64,000 nt of DNA from Pseudooceanicola sp. (GCF_029213205.1 NZ_JARGNH010000005.1:115207-179206), one strand, 5' to 3'. Numbered from the stretch's first letter, positions 44,985 to 54,320 are shown. Notes: generated from the letters alone by a model not told the origin. Made by a program: numbers and translations.

Positions 44985-46277
44985 ATGCAAACCAATTTCA
45001 CTGACAAGCAACTGCAAGATCCCGGCATTCAGCGGGCCAACGAGATCCTGCGGGCCTGCGTGCATTGCGGGTTTTGCACTGCGACCTGTCCGACCTATCA
45101 GGTTCTTGGCGATGAGCTCGACAGCCCGCGCGGTCGGATCTACCTGATCAAGGACATGCTGGAGAACGAGCGGGTGCCGGACGAGAAAACCGTCAAGCAT
45201 ATCGACCGCTGCCTGTCCTGCCTCGCCTGCATGACCACCTGCCCGTCCGGGGTGCATTACATGCATCTGGTGGATCAGGCGCGGGCCTATATCGAAGACC
45301 AGTATCGCCGCCCCTGGCATGACCGGGCCCTGCGCGGACTGCTGGCCGCGATCCTGCCGTATCCGATGCGGTTCCGGCTGGCGCTGCTGGCGGCAAAGGT
45401 TGCCCGGCCCGCCCGGCGGCTGGTTCCGGATCCGCGGCTGCGGGCGATGCTGGACATGGCGCCAAAGACCATCCCGCCGGTCAGCCGCAACGACGACCCG
45501 CAGGTGTTCCCGGCGCAGGGCGACCGGCGGATGCGGGTGGCGTTGATGACCGGCTGTGCGCAAAAGGCGCTGAACACCGACATCAATGACGCGACGATCA
45601 GGCTGCTGACCCGGCTGGGCTGTGAGGTGGTGATCGCGCCGGGGCAGGGCTGTTGCGGGGCGCTGACCCATCACATGGGCAAGGCGGACGCCGCGCATCA
45701 GAGCGCCGCCGCCAATATCGCCGCCTGGCAGGCGGCTAAGGCGGAGGCCGGTCTGGATGCGGTGGTGATCAACACCTCGGGCTGCGGCACCACGGTGAAG
45801 GATTACGGCCATATTTTCCGCAATGATCCGCTGGCTGAGGCGGCGGCTGAGGTGGCGGCGCTGGCCGTCGATGTGACCGAACTGGTGCAGCGGCTGGGCC
45901 TGCCTGAGGGCGCGCCAAAGGGGCTGCGTGTCGGGTATCACGCCGCCTGTTCGCTGCAGCATGGGCAGAAGGTGAAGGACGCGCCAAAGGCGCTGTTGAA
46001 GCGAGTCGGGTTCGAGGTGGCGGAACCCGCCGACAGCCACCTGTGCTGTGGCTCGGCGGGCACCTACAACCTGTTGCAGCCGGAAATCTCGGGTCAGCTG
46101 AAGGCGCGAAAGCTCAGCACCCTCGCGGCGATCAGGCCAGATGTCATCGCGGCCGGCAATATCGGCTGCATGATGCAGATCGGATCGGGCAGCGCGGTGC
46201 CGGTGGTGCATAGTGTCGAACTGCTGGATTGGGCAACCGGCGGGCCAAAGCCACGGGCGTTGACCGAAATCGCCTGA
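44985..46277 (+). CDS. glcF: GlcF: iron-sulfur subunit of glycolate oxidase
   Basis: A 430-residue protein with two [4Fe-4S] motifs near the N-terminus, CVHCGFCTATCP and CLSCLACMTTCP, and two CCG domains, including GQGCCGALTHH near residue 220 and LCCGSAGTYN near residue 350. This is the standard GlcF layout for carrying electrons from flavin to quinone. It completes the glcD-glcE-glcF operon. Length is normal. Confidence 0.94.
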   Translation: MQTNFTDKQLQDPGIQRANEILRACVHCGFCTATCPTYQVLGDELDSPRGRIYLIKDMLENERVPDEKTVKHIDRCLSCLACMTTCPSGVHYMHLVDQARAYIEDQYRRPWHDRALRGLLAAILPYPMRFRLALLAAKVARPARRLVPDPRLRAMLDMAPKTIPPVSRNDDPQVFPAQGDRRMRVALMTGCAQKALNTDINDATIRLLTRLGCEVVIAPGQGCCGALTHHMGKADAAHQSAAANIAAWQAAKAEAGLDAVVINTSGCGTTVKDYGHIFRNDPLAEAAAEVAALAVDVTELVQRLGLPEGAPKGLRVGYHAACSLQHGQKVKDAPKALLKRVGFEVAEPADSHLCCGSAGTYNLLQPEISGQLKARKLSTLAAIRPDVIAAGNIGCMMQIGSGSAVPVVHSVELLDWATGGPKPRALTEIA

Positions 46278-46363
46278 AACCCACCCCGCCCCTGCCCGCG
46301 CCGCGCCGCAATTTCGCCCGCAACCACCGGTATCCCTGATCGAAAGTCAGACAGGAAATCCGA

Positions 46364-47206
46364 ATGTTGCGTGCCCTTGCCCTTATCGCCCTGATCGCAG
46401 TTCCGGTTTCCGGGATGGCGCAAACCCTGGCCGACAACATGTCGCGTCACGGCGCCCTGACCCGGCTCGATACTGGCGATCAGAGTCGTGGTTGGGAGGC
46501 GGTCGGGCGGCTCGATATCAACGGCAAGGGATTCTGCACCGGCGCATTGATTGCTGACAATCTGGTGCTGACCGCCGCGCATTGCATGTTCGACAAACAC
46601 ACCGGCACCCGCGTTGACGCGACCAGGATCGAGTTTCTGGCCGGGTTCCGCAATGGCCGCGCCTCGGCCTATCGCAGCGTGCGCCGCGCGGTGGTGCATC
46701 CCGAATACCGCTATACCCCGAATGTTTCGGCGGAAAGCGTACGCCAGGATGTGGCGCTGCTGGAACTGGATATGCCGATCCGCAACACCACAGTGATCCC
46801 CTTTGCCACCGACGCACGGCCGCGCAAGGGCGACCGGATCGGCGTGGTCTCTTATGCGCATGACCGCGCCCAGGCGCCCAGCCTGCAGGAGATCTGTGGC
46901 GTGATGGGGCGTCAGGACGGGGTGTTGATCATGTCCTGCGATGTCGATTTCGGATCCTCCGGCGCGCCGGTGTTTTCCTTTGAGGGTGGCGAGCCACGCA
47001 TCGTCTCGGTGGTGTCGGCCAAGGCCGAGGTTGACGGCGAGCGCGTGGCTCTGGGCACTCAGCTGGGCGAAACCCTGACCCAGCTGCGCGGTGCGCTGGG
47101 CAGTGGCCCCGACTTTGCCGCGGTTCCGCCGGTCAACGGCGTGCGGCTGCGGCTGGGTGGTGGACGCCAGGGCACCGGTGCCAAGTTTGTGCGCGCCCAG
47201 GACTGA
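46364..47206 (+). CDS. Secreted trypsin-like serine protease
   Basis: A 280-residue protein with a signal peptide (MLRALALIALIAVPVSGMAQ) and a chymotrypsin-fold domain. The catalytic triad can be placed at His73 (LTAAHC), Asp129 (RQDVALLELD) and Ser199 (FGSSGAPVFS). The oxyanion segment reads GSSGAP rather than the classical GDSGGP, as in bacterial V8-like proteases. No PDZ domain is present, so it is not DegP. It stands alone between glcF and hsp20. Its substrate is unknown. Confidence 0.87.
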   Translation: MLRALALIALIAVPVSGMAQTLADNMSRHGALTRLDTGDQSRGWEAVGRLDINGKGFCTGALIADNLVLTAAHCMFDKHTGTRVDATRIEFLAGFRNGRASAYRSVRRAVVHPEYRYTPNVSAESVRQDVALLELDMPIRNTTVIPFATDARPRKGDRIGVVSYAHDRAQAPSLQEICGVMGRQDGVLIMSCDVDFGSSGAPVFSFEGGEPRIVSVVSAKAEVDGERVALGTQLGETLTQLRGALGSGPDFAAVPPVNGVRLRLGGGRQGTGAKFVRAQD

Positions 47207-47286
47207 CCGGGTCGACATGGCTCGATCCGGAATTTGATCCCCGCTGGCGCGGGAGAGGGATGCAGCCCTCCGCCAGGCGCCGCCCC

Positions 47287-47317
47287 CTTGAAACCGCGAA
47301 GTCCCATTCCCACATCT
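47287..47317 (+). promoter_or_regulatory. Candidate heat-shock (sigma-32) promoter for hsp20
   Basis: CTTGAAA at 47287 matches the sigma-32 -35 consensus exactly. CCCACATCT at 47309-47317 is a fair -10 match at 15-bp spacing. It lies about 100 bases before the small heat-shock gene, leaving room for a structured 5' leader. No convincing ROSE thermometer hairpin over the ribosome site was found. Confidence 0.45.
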
Positions 47318-47411
47318 GATTCACCGGGGCGCCGAAACGGGCCCCGGCATCGACACCGCCTGTCCCTTAGGGAAGGCACCACCCTGTTATCGCTCAAAGA
47401 GGATGACCCAG

Positions 47412-47876
47412 ATGCGTAATTTTGACCTTGCTCCGCTCTATCGTGCCACCGTTGGTTTCGACCAGCTTGCCGATATGATGGACCGGGTGCTGGCCGGGGA
47501 TACCGGCCAATCCACCTACCCGCCCTACAACATCGAAAAGACCGATGAGAACGCCTATCGCATTTCGATCGCGGTTGCCGGTTTCTCGGAGGCCGACCTC
47601 AGCGTCGAGGTCAAGGAAAAGGCGCTGATCGTCACCGCCCGCAAGCCCGATGACGCCGCGCCGCGCAGCTATCTGCACCGTGGCATCGCCACCCGCGCCT
47701 TCGAACGCCGCTTTCACCTGGCCGATCACGTCAAGGTTTCCGGCGCCACCCATGCCGACGGCATGCTGCATATCGATCTGGTCCGCGAGATTCCCGAGGC
47801 GCTGAAACCGCGCCGTATCGAAATCGCCAAGGGGGACACGGTCGAAGCCAAGGCGATTGAAACCGCCGAGGTATAA
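47412..47876 (+). CDS. ibpA: Hsp20-family small heat shock protein
   Basis: A 154-residue alpha-crystallin chaperone that holds unfolding proteins as oligomers. The N-terminal MRNFDLAPLYRATVGFDQL is typical of IbpA, followed by the alpha-crystallin domain (about 35-125) with NIEKTDENAYRISIAVAGF and, near its end, DGMLHIDLVREIP in the G-x-L position. A C-terminal tail with IEIA supplies the I-x-I docking motif. The ATG at 47412 is preferred over 47403 because GAGG immediately abuts the latter. A perfect terminator follows. Confidence 0.92.
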   Translation: MRNFDLAPLYRATVGFDQLADMMDRVLAGDTGQSTYPPYNIEKTDENAYRISIAVAGFSEADLSVEVKEKALIVTARKPDDAAPRSYLHRGIATRAFERRFHLADHVKVSGATHADGMLHIDLVREIPEALKPRRIEIAKGDTVEAKAIETAEV

Positions 47877-47912
47877 CCCTCCGACATTTCCAAGACCCTC
47901 GTTTCTCAATCT

Positions 47913-47938
47913 GGCGCGGCTTCGGCCGCGCCTTTTTT
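47913..47938 (+). terminator. Strong Rho-independent terminator after hsp20
   Basis: A perfect 8-bp stem GGCGCGGC / GCCGCGCC with a UUCG tetraloop is followed by six T. It closes the hsp20 message and also argues that the mtgA start lies after it. Confidence 0.96.
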
Positions 47939-47994
47939 CGTTTCGCCCTGTGCCGGGACTTCCGCGCAACCGGGGTGTCGCCTATACCTTGCGC

Positions 47995-48738
47995 GTGGCG
48001 AAACAGACCAAACCCAAGGCCAAGAAAAAGGCCAGGCAGCCGGAGCGGCCCCGTCGGTTTCGTCGGCTTGTGCGCTGGGTCTTGCGCTGGGGCGCGCGGC
48101 TGGCCGGGCTGTTGGTGCTGATCGTGTTGCTGGTGGTGGCGGCGCACAGCCGGTTCAACCCGACGCTTGGCTATTACATGTGGACCGAGGAACAGCGGCT
48201 GGGCGAGATTGACCGCGTCTGGGTGCCGATCAGCGAGATCGCCCCGGCGATGGCCCGGTCGGTGGTGGCGGCGGAAGATGCGAATTTCTGCAACCATTGG
48301 GGATTTGACATGGCGGCGATCCGCGCCGCGCTTGCGGATGGTGGCCGCCGTGGTGGATCGACGCTCACCCAGCAGGTGGTCAAGAATGTGTACCTCTGGC
48401 ACGGGCGCAGCTGGGCACGCAAAGCGCTTGAGGCGCTGCTGACACCGGTGGTTGAAATCCTCTGGAGCAAGCGGCGGATCGTTGAGGTCTATCTCAACAT
48501 CGCCGAATTCGACGAGGGCGTGTTCGGGGTGGAGGCGGCGGCGCGACATTATTTCGGGGTTGGCCCCGAGGCGCTGAGCGATCTACAGGCCGCCCGGCTG
48601 GCGGCGGTGCTGCCGGCGCCGCAAAGCTGGTCGGCCTCGCGCCCCTCTGACCAGGTGCGCAACCGCACCAAAAAGATCCTGAGCGGCGCCGCGACCATCG
48701 CCGTCGATGGCCGTGCCGCCTGTTTTGAACGCCCCTAG
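47995..48738 (+). CDS. mtgA: MtgA: monofunctional peptidoglycan glycosyltransferase
   Basis: A 247-residue membrane-bound GT51 enzyme that polymerises glycan strands from lipid II. A Lys/Arg-rich N-terminus (KQTKPKAKKKARQPERPRR) leads to one membrane helix (AGLLVLIVLLVVAAHS). The GT51 motifs are VVAAEDANFCNHWGFD (catalytic Glu), RRGGSTLTQQVVKN and KRRIVEVYLNIAEF. No penicillin-binding domain follows. The start is placed at the GTG at 47995; longer in-frame extensions would run into the hsp20 terminator. Together with uppP it belongs to cell-wall synthesis but is not in an operon with it. Confidence 0.92.
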   Translation: MAKQTKPKAKKKARQPERPRRFRRLVRWVLRWGARLAGLLVLIVLLVVAAHSRFNPTLGYYMWTEEQRLGEIDRVWVPISEIAPAMARSVVAAEDANFCNHWGFDMAAIRAALADGGRRGGSTLTQQVVKNVYLWHGRSWARKALEALLTPVVEILWSKRRIVEVYLNIAEFDEGVFGVEAAARHYFGVGPEALSDLQAARLAAVLPAPQSWSASRPSDQVRNRTKKILSGAATIAVDGRAACFERP

Positions 48739-48912
48739 GGCTGCGCCCTGTCAGGCGGCGGGATGCCGCTCGGCCGCACCGCCAGACTGGTGCATTGGCG
48801 CGCCGACCCGCGCCTGATCCACCATCTGCAGTTGAATCGCGCCGCCAATCGCGGCAAGACTGCCGAACGCGGCCCGAAGTGGCTGGCGCTCTGCTGAAAT
48901 GGATCGGCCGAA

Positions 48913-49578
48913 ATGGCAAAGCTGTATCACGTCCCGCTGTCCCCGTTCTGCCGCAAGGTGCGGCTGAGCCTGGCGGAAAAGCGGATCGAATGTGAATTGA
49001 TCGAAGAACGCTATTGGGAACGCGATCCCGATTTCCTGCGTCGCAACCCCGCCGCCAAGGTTCCGGTGCTGCGCATCGACGGTAAGACGATGGCCGAGAG
49101 CACGGCGATCTGCGAATGGCTGGAAGAGGCCTATCCCGAGCCATCGCTGCTGCCCGATGACGCCGATGGCCGCTATGAGGTGCGCCGTATCGTCGCCTGG
49201 TTCGATGATAAGTTCCACAGCGAGGTGACCTCGAAACTGCTCTATGAGCGGGTCAACAAGAAGGTGATGAAACAGGGCTATCCCGACAGTGCCAACGTCA
49301 AGGCCGGGGCCCAGGCGATCAAGTTTCACCTCGATTACATGGCCTGGCTGCTGGATCACCGCCGCTGGCTGGCGGGCGACCGGATGACCCTGGCCGATTT
49401 CGCCGCCGCCGCGCATCTGTCGAGCCTGGATTACCTCAGCGATGTCGATTGGAGCCGTCGCGATCAGGTCAAGGATTGGTACGCCAAGATCAAGTCGCGC
49501 CCGGCGTTCCGGTCGATCCTGGTCGATCAGGTGTCGGGGTTTCTGCCCCCTGCGCATTACGCCGATCTCGATTTCTGA
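48913..49578 (+). CDS. Glutathione S-transferase family protein
   Basis: A 221-residue GST-fold protein: thioredoxin-like N-terminal domain (MAKLYHVPLSPFCRKVRLSL, with a PFCR site where CxxC or Ser/Cys chemistry would occur; cis-Pro in KVPVL) and an all-helical C-terminal domain from about residue 90 (HRRWLAGDRMTLADFAAAAH). Its reaction is not identifiable; the single active-site Cys suggests an omega- or beta-like thiol transferase. The 174 bp upstream hold no clear gene. A GC-rich repeat follows before queG. Confidence 0.85.
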   Translation: MAKLYHVPLSPFCRKVRLSLAEKRIECELIEERYWERDPDFLRRNPAAKVPVLRIDGKTMAESTAICEWLEEAYPEPSLLPDDADGRYEVRRIVAWFDDKFHSEVTSKLLYERVNKKVMKQGYPDSANVKAGAQAIKFHLDYMAWLLDHRRWLAGDRMTLADFAAAAHLSSLDYLSDVDWSRRDQVKDWYAKIKSRPAFRSILVDQVSGFLPPAHYADLDF

Positions 49579-49656
49579 GCCCCATCGCGGCGGGGGGCCA
49601 GCCCCCCGTCGGCCGGATGGCCGACTCCCCCCGAGATATTTGGAACCAGGAGAAGC
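49579..49656 (+). repeat. GC-rich intergenic repeat, copy 2 (upstream of queG)
   Basis: GGGGGG-CCAG-CCCCCC and GTCGGCC-GGAT-GGCCGAC palindromes are followed by CCCCCCGAGATATTTGGAACC and a ribosome site, ending at the queG start. It is the counterpart of the element before glcE. The palindrome arms differ by compensating changes while the CCCCCCG-GATATTT block is kept. Confidence 0.85.
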
Positions 49657-50703
49657 ATGGCAACAGCGCTGAAACAGAAATTGCTGGCCCAGGCCGAGGC
49701 CGAGGGGTTCAGCGCCTGTGGCATCTGTCGCCCCGATGCGGTGCCCGAGGTGAAGGGCCGACTTGCGGAGTTTCTGGCGGCGGGGCGGCATGGCCAGATG
49801 GGCTGGCTGGAGCGGCGCGCCGAATGGCGTGGCGACCCGGCGGTTCTGTGGCCCGAGGCGCGTTCGGTGATCATGCTGGCGGAAAGCTATGCGCCGGAGA
49901 GCGATCCGATGGCGGGGTTGTTGACGCCGGAACGCGGGATGATATCGGTCTATGCCCAGGGCGCGGATTACCATGATCTGGTCAAGAAGCGGCTGAAGCG
50001 GCTGGCGCGCTGGTTGATCGCCGAGGCCGGGGAGCACGGTGGCGAGACTGTTGAGGTCAAGGTCTTTGTCGACACCGCGCCGGTGCCGGAAAAGGCACTG
50101 GCTCAGGCGGCCGGGCTGGGCTGGCAGGGCAAGCACAGCAATCTGCTGGGGCGCGAGCTCGGCAATTGGGTGTTTCTGGGTGCGGTGTTCACCACCTTGG
50201 AACTGCCGGTCGATGCCCCAGAGGTGGATCATTGCGGATCCTGTCGGCGCTGCCAGGACATCTGTCCGACGGCGGCGTTTCCGGCCCCCTATCAGCTCGA
50301 CGCGCGGCGCTGTATTTCCTACCTGACGATTGAACACAAAGGCCCGGTGGATGTGGCGCTACGTCCGCTGCTGGGCAACCATATCTATGGCTGCGACGAT
50401 TGCCTGGCGATCTGCCCCTGGAACAAATTCGCTGTGGCGGCGCATGAACTGCGCTATCGTCCGCGTGAGGGCAATCTTTTGCCAAAGCTGGCCGATCTGG
50501 TTGGCCTCGACGATGCCGGATTCCGGGCACGGTTTGCCGGGTCGCCGGTCAAGCGGATCGGGCGCGACCGGATGGTGCGCAATGTGCTCTACGCCATCGG
50601 CAATTCCGGAGATGCGGCGTTGAAGCCGGCGGCGCAGCGGCTGTGCGAAGATCCGGATCCGGCGGTGGCCGATGCGGCGCGTTGGGCGGTGGCGCGACTT
50701 TAG
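49657..50703 (+). CDS. queG: QueG: epoxyqueuosine reductase
   Basis: A 348-residue cobalamin- and iron-sulfur-dependent enzyme that reduces epoxyqueuosine to queuosine in tRNA. Two [4Fe-4S] motifs are present: [12 protein letters not shown] near residue 191 and CDDCLAICP near residue 247. The N-terminal B12-binding part includes [20 protein letters not shown], and the C-terminal 60 residues form a HEAT-like repeat ([17 protein letters not shown]). AGGAGAA precedes the ATG, just after the GC-rich repeat. A truncated regulator gene converges on it. Confidence 0.93.
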   Translation: MATALKQKLLAQAEAEGFSACGICRPDAVPEVKGRLAEFLAAGRHGQMGWLERRAEWRGDPAVLWPEARSVIMLAESYAPESDPMAGLLTPERGMISVYAQGADYHDLVKKRLKRLARWLIAEAGEHGGETVEVKVFVDTAPVPEKALAQAAGLGWQGKHSNLLGRELGNWVFLGAVFTTLELPVDAPEVDHCGSCRRCQDICPTAAFPAPYQLDARRCISYLTIEHKGPVDVALRPLLGNHIYGCDDCLAICPWNKFAVAAHELRYRPREGNLLPKLADLVGLDDAGFRARFAGSPVKRIGRDRMVRNVLYAIGNSGDAALKPAAQRLCEDPDPAVADAARWAVARL

Positions 50704-50724
50704 CGGATCAAAACCCGACGCGGC

Positions 50725-50886
50725 TCAGGCCGGCGGTTCGATCTGGGTGCAGACCACCAGAATCCGCGCCGGAGGTTCAAGCGCCGAGGCATAGAGATGG
50801 CCGCGACCGCTGTCAAAATAGATCGATTCGCCCTGGTCGAGAATGACAGAGGTGGCTCGGTTGATCTGAACAGGTTTCGGGCGTTT
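50725..50886 (-). pseudogene. 3' stub of a cupin-type XRE regulator, cut by an insertion sequence
   Basis: About 50 codons on the minus strand (RATSVILDQGESIYFDSGRG, then HLYASALEPPARILVVC) match the C-terminal cupin domain of XRE-cupin transcription factors. Homology ends at about 50886, eight bases before the inverted repeat of an IS5-type element. The DNA-binding front of the gene is absent from the window. The insertion sequence therefore marks one end of a deletion or rearrangement. Confidence 0.65.
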
Positions 50887-50893
50887 TCTAGGT

Positions 50894-51192
50894 CATGTTG
50901 ACAACAGGGATTCGCATCGCAGTGCAGGCATGATTCAAGCTGGTATCTGCGATGGAGACCAACCTGGCACGAGACCTTGTGCCGGACGAGGACCGGGCGC
51001 AAACCGTTCAACCACCGCCTTGTTCCTGATGGGATTTTCTGGATCGCGCGCAACGGCGCGCCGTGGCGTGACCTGCCTGAAGAGTTCGGCAAGGGGTCAA
51101 ACGTCTGACGCTGGACGCTGGCGGGGAGTGAGAGGACATCATGGACGCCCTGAACCAGAGTGGGGCGGTGCCGGATGCCCTTCAAATGATAG
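50894..51192 (+). mobile_element. IS5-family (IS427-like) remnant, left end only
   Basis: It begins with CATGTTGACAACAGG, one mismatch from the inverted repeat of the copy at 26998, and follows that copy nearly base for base to CCGGACGAG. It then has the segment WIARNGAPWRDLPEEFG and again CATGGACGCCCTGAACCAG, shared with the first copy. Homology stops at about 51192 and an IS3-type fragment takes over. The transposase has a deletion after LVPDE and a frameshift. Confidence 0.8.
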
Positions 51193-51214
51193 AGAGGCGA
51201 AACAGCCCTGATGC

Positions 51215-51562
51215 GGGGACAGCGTTCCTGCCAGCCGAACCGGTCATCAAAAGCCTGAACCGGATCATCGAATGGCGCGGCACGCCTGGCCCCGACAAGG
51301 GTCGGCAATGGCCCGGAATACATCAGCGGCAAGTTGATGGAATGGGCCGGGAAACAAGGCGTTACCATCCAGCACATCCAACCCGGACAGCCGCAGCAGA
51401 ACGCCTAAATCGAGGGCTACAACCGCACGGTTCGGCACGAATGGCTCTGGACTTACAACAATGATCGCCCGAACATGGGCATCGGCGGCATCACACCCGC
51501 CCAGAAACTGAAAATGGCCGCGTGAGTTCTACGGATGCATCCCGCTAGGAATGGGTGGATTA
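51215..51562 (+). mobile_element. IS3-family remnant: 3' end of the orfB transposase
   Basis: Pieces of the DDE integrase domain can be read in several frames: VIKSLNRIIEWRG, then EYISGKLMEWAGKQGVTIQH, IQPGQPQQNA followed by a stop, TVRHEWLWTYNNDRPNMGI and GGITPAQKLKMAA ending at a TGA at about 51525. A block of about 17 residues normally present between RHEW and TYNN is missing. A probable right end (GGGTGGATTAC) is at about 51562. The element is inert. Confidence 0.75.
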
Positions 51563-51691
51563 CTGCGGAAGGTTCAACGGTGTTCTTCCAGTTGCGGCCT
51601 TCGACGATCGCGGGCGGCTCCAGTAAGGTTCAGCGCAACATTATCGCGAAGGCTGTTCTCGGCCTTCCCACCTAAGCAGATCGGAACTCCC

Positions 51692-53827
51692 ATGAACGAA
51701 AAGAAAGACACGAACATGCAACGGGACTTTACCAGTATCACAAAGCTGGTCGAACCCCGATCCGTCGCGGTGATTGGCGCCTCCTCGGATTCCGGAAGGA
51801 TTGGCGGGCGACCGATCAAATGGATGCTCAAGGCGGGATACACTGGCAAGATCTTTCCCGTGAACCCAAATCGCGAAGAGATTCAGGGCCTGAAGGCCTA
51901 TCCCTCAATTGCGGACCTGCCCGAAGCGCCCGATGCCGCGATCATCGCGGTTTCCGCAAGCCATGTATCGGCCGCGCTCGAGGAACTCGGCAACAAGGGC
52001 GTGGGAGCTGCGATCATCTTTTCGTCGGGCTTCGCGGAAGTCGGAGACGAAGGCGCTGCTGCTCAGGCGGATCTGCTGGACATCGCCCGGCGGCATGGCA
52101 TCCGTCTCCTTGGGCCGAATTCGCTGGGCATGTTCAACGCGCGGCGGAATTACTATCCTACCTTCACCAGCGCCTTCGACACGGCATGGCCGCGTTCTGG
52201 TGGTGTCAGCATTGTCAGCCAGTCCGGCGCTTTCGGCTCCAATCTTGCAACCCTTGCACTGGAGAAGGGCCTTGGCGCGCCACTTTGCATCATGACCGGA
52301 AATGAGGCCGACTTGACTGTCGGCGAACTCATCGGTTGGCTCGCTACCGATCCGGAAACGCGCGTGATCGCCGCCTACATGGAAGGCATAAATGATGGCG
52401 ACACTCTGATCGCCGGCCTCGAGGCCGCGCGGCAGGCAAAGAAGCCCGTGATCCTGATGAAGGTCGGGCGCAGCTCGCTGGGCAGTGCGGCCGCGGCGTC
52501 GCATACCGCATCCATCGCCGGTGACGACGTTGTCGCTGATGCGGTATTCCGCGAACTTGGCGTGATCCGCGTCAAGACAGCCACCGAACTTCTGGAATTT
52601 GCCGATATCGCGTCACACGGGATTTATCCTGCGAACAACACTCTGGGAGTTCTGACCGTCAGCGGTGGTGCCGGCGTTCTCATGAGCGATGCAGCCGAAG
52701 ACTTTGATGTCTCCATGCCAGCGATGCCGGAAACCGCCCAGGCTGAGATGAAGGAAATCTTGCCCTTTGGCGCGTTCCGCAACCCGATCGATTGCACCGC
52801 ACACCTGATCAACGATACGTCGCTGCTCGACAAGTTCATGAGCCGGATGCTGGCCGACGGAGGCTATTCCTCGATCATCAGTTTCTTTGCAAAGGGTGCT
52901 GGCATCCCCCCCTTCGCGCCGATCCTTTTCGAGGAAATGGAACGGCAAAGGCTCAAATATCCCGACAGACTCTTCATTGTCAGTGGAATCGCGTCCGAAG
53001 AGTTGCGACGCCGCTATGCCGAGATCGGCATCTCCGTCTTCGAGGATGCCAGCAGCGCAGTCCGCGCAGTCGCGGCTATGGGTCAGATCGGTGACACCTT
53101 CGCCGCCCTGCCGGAAAGCCCCCCGAATGTGCCAGACGGGATCGATTTGCCCGACGACGCGATGAGTGAGGCCGCTGCCAAGTCCGTCCTGACGCGTCAT
53201 GGTATCCGCTTTGCACGGGAAAAGCTCTGCGCCGATGCCGATGCGGCGGTCGCCGAGGCCGAAGCCATTGGCTTTCCGGTCGTCATGAAGATCGTGTCGC
53301 CCGACATCCCACACAAGACCGAGATCGGCGGCGTGCTTCTTGCCGTTCCCGATGCGGCGGCGGCGCGCGCCGGGTTTGATACACTCCTGCAACGTGCGGC
53401 CGCGGCCCAACCTTCCGCGCATATCGAAGGTGTTCTGGTGGCAGAAACGGTCTCTGGTGGGATCGAAACGATCATGGGCGTCAAGAATGATCCCGCGTTC
53501 GGTCCGGTTGCGATGTTCGGCCTTGGCGGCATCTACACCGAAATCATGCAGGATGTCGTGTTTCGCCGCTGCCCTTTCTCGCCAGCCGTGGCAGAGAAGA
53601 TGATCGAGAGCACACGCGCGGGCGTGCTGTTGCGCGGGGTGCGCGGACAGCCGGGTGGTGACATGGAAGCCGCCGCCGAGATGCTTTCCGCCCTGTCGGT
53701 CTTTGCGGCCGGGGCAGGCGACAGAATTGACAGCATCGACATGAATCCGGTCATCGTGAAGGAGAAGGGCAAGGGGGCCGTGGCCCTCGACGCTCTGATC
53801 GCCCTCAAGGATGCGAGCAAGCCCTGA
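51692..53827 (+). CDS. NDP-forming acyl-CoA synthetase (acetate-CoA ligase family), second copy
   Basis: A 711-residue paralogue of the gene at 5295, with the same order: CoA-binding domain (about 10-140, EPRSVAVIGASSDSGRIGGR), succinyl-CoA-ligase-like domains (about 155-470) and ATP-grasp (about 490-711, FPVVMKIVSPDIPHKTEIGG). It activates a carboxylic acid to its CoA ester. The ATG at 51692 is the first good start after the IS3 remnant; a second Met at 51716 is possible. It is the first intact gene of the second catabolic region and probably feeds the acyl-CoA dehydrogenase at 58243. The substrate is unknown. Confidence 0.85.
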   Translation: MNEKKDTNMQRDFTSITKLVEPRSVAVIGASSDSGRIGGRPIKWMLKAGYTGKIFPVNPNREEIQGLKAYPSIADLPEAPDAAIIAVSASHVSAALEELGNKGVGAAIIFSSGFAEVGDEGAAAQADLLDIARRHGIRLLGPNSLGMFNARRNYYPTFTSAFDTAWPRSGGVSIVSQSGAFGSNLATLALEKGLGAPLCIMTGNEADLTVGELIGWLATDPETRVIAAYMEGINDGDTLIAGLEAARQAKKPVILMKVGRSSLGSAAAASHTASIAGDDVVADAVFRELGVIRVKTATELLEFADIASHGIYPANNTLGVLTVSGGAGVLMSDAAEDFDVSMPAMPETAQAEMKEILPFGAFRNPIDCTAHLINDTSLLDKFMSRMLADGGYSSIISFFAKGAGIPPFAPILFEEMERQRLKYPDRLFIVSGIASEELRRRYAEIGISVFEDASSAVRAVAAMGQIGDTFAALPESPPNVPDGIDLPDDAMSEAAAKSVLTRHGIRFAREKLCADADAAVAEAEAIGFPVVMKIVSPDIPHKTEIGGVLLAVPDAAAARAGFDTLLQRAAAAQPSAHIEGVLVAETVSGGIETIMGVKNDPAFGPVAMFGLGGIYTEIMQDVVFRRCPFSPAVAEKMIESTRAGVLLRGVRGQPGGDMEAAAEMLSALSVFAAGAGDRIDSIDMNPVIVKEKGKGAVALDALIALKDASKP

Positions 53828-53924
53828 AACGTCGCCCCCCCGGACACCCTGAAGGGCCGGGGGGGCGAACGGACCCGCATCGCATGGGTGGGCTTGCCTG
53901 GCCGCTCTTGTTTGATCACGGACA

Positions 53925-54310
53925 GCCTGGAGGGCGGCAGGCTCTGCACCGATGACATCGGTCAGCGTGAGTCAGACGGGTTCCAGACTCTGACCGCCAG
54001 ACTCGGACCGACCGGGTGAAGGATGTGATCATTTCGGGCGGGACCAGGATCTGTCCGCGTGATGTCGAAGAGGTTCTGGCGCGCCATCCCGAGGGGATCG
54101 CGGCCGCGGTGGTCGGCGTGGCGGATCGTGAATCGGACGAACGCGTCAAGGCGTGTGTCGTGCTGAGCGTTGGCAGCACCGCGCGCGAGGCCGAACTGAA
54201 AGACCGGTGCCGGGTCGAAATGGTCTCGTTCAAGAAACCAAGTTTCCACGCATTCCTGCCGAAGACCGCCTATGGCAAGGCGCTCAAACCGGAATTACGG
54301 CAGTTGACCG
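53925..54310 (+). pseudogene. C-terminal remnant of an AMP-forming acyl-CoA ligase, frameshifted by a 14-bp duplication
   Basis: Readable pieces are GGRLCTDDIGQRESDGFQTL and, in another frame, RVKDVIISGGTRICPRDVEE, followed by PKTAYGKALKPELRQL. These are the hinge and C-terminal domain of an adenylate-forming ligase (the GDxGxxDxDGF and PKTxxGK motifs), and the PKTAYGK lysine remains. The frame breaks at a tandem 14-bp duplication (53983-53996 and 53997-54010, one mismatch). The N-terminal 400 residues are missing. Confidence 0.8.
53983..54010. repeat. 14-bp tandem duplication that shifts the ligase frame
   Basis: CCAGACTCTGACCG is followed directly by CCAGACTCGGACCG. Removing one copy restores the reading TLTDRVKDVIIS across the break, showing that the duplication caused the frameshift. 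Confidence 0.85.
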
Positions 54311-54320
54311 GTGTTGGGCG

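Noticed and set aside
47318..47411. A ROSE-type RNA thermometer before hsp20
   Set aside because: CGCTC can pair with only three bases of GAG at the ribosome site. No stable hairpin covering the start was found.
48751..50337. A 528-codon minus-strand frame, whose last 50 codons over 48751-48905 look somewhat protein-like
   Set aside because: Most of it is antisense to the GST and queG genes. The tail has no start codon of its own and no family I can name, so I do not call a gene.
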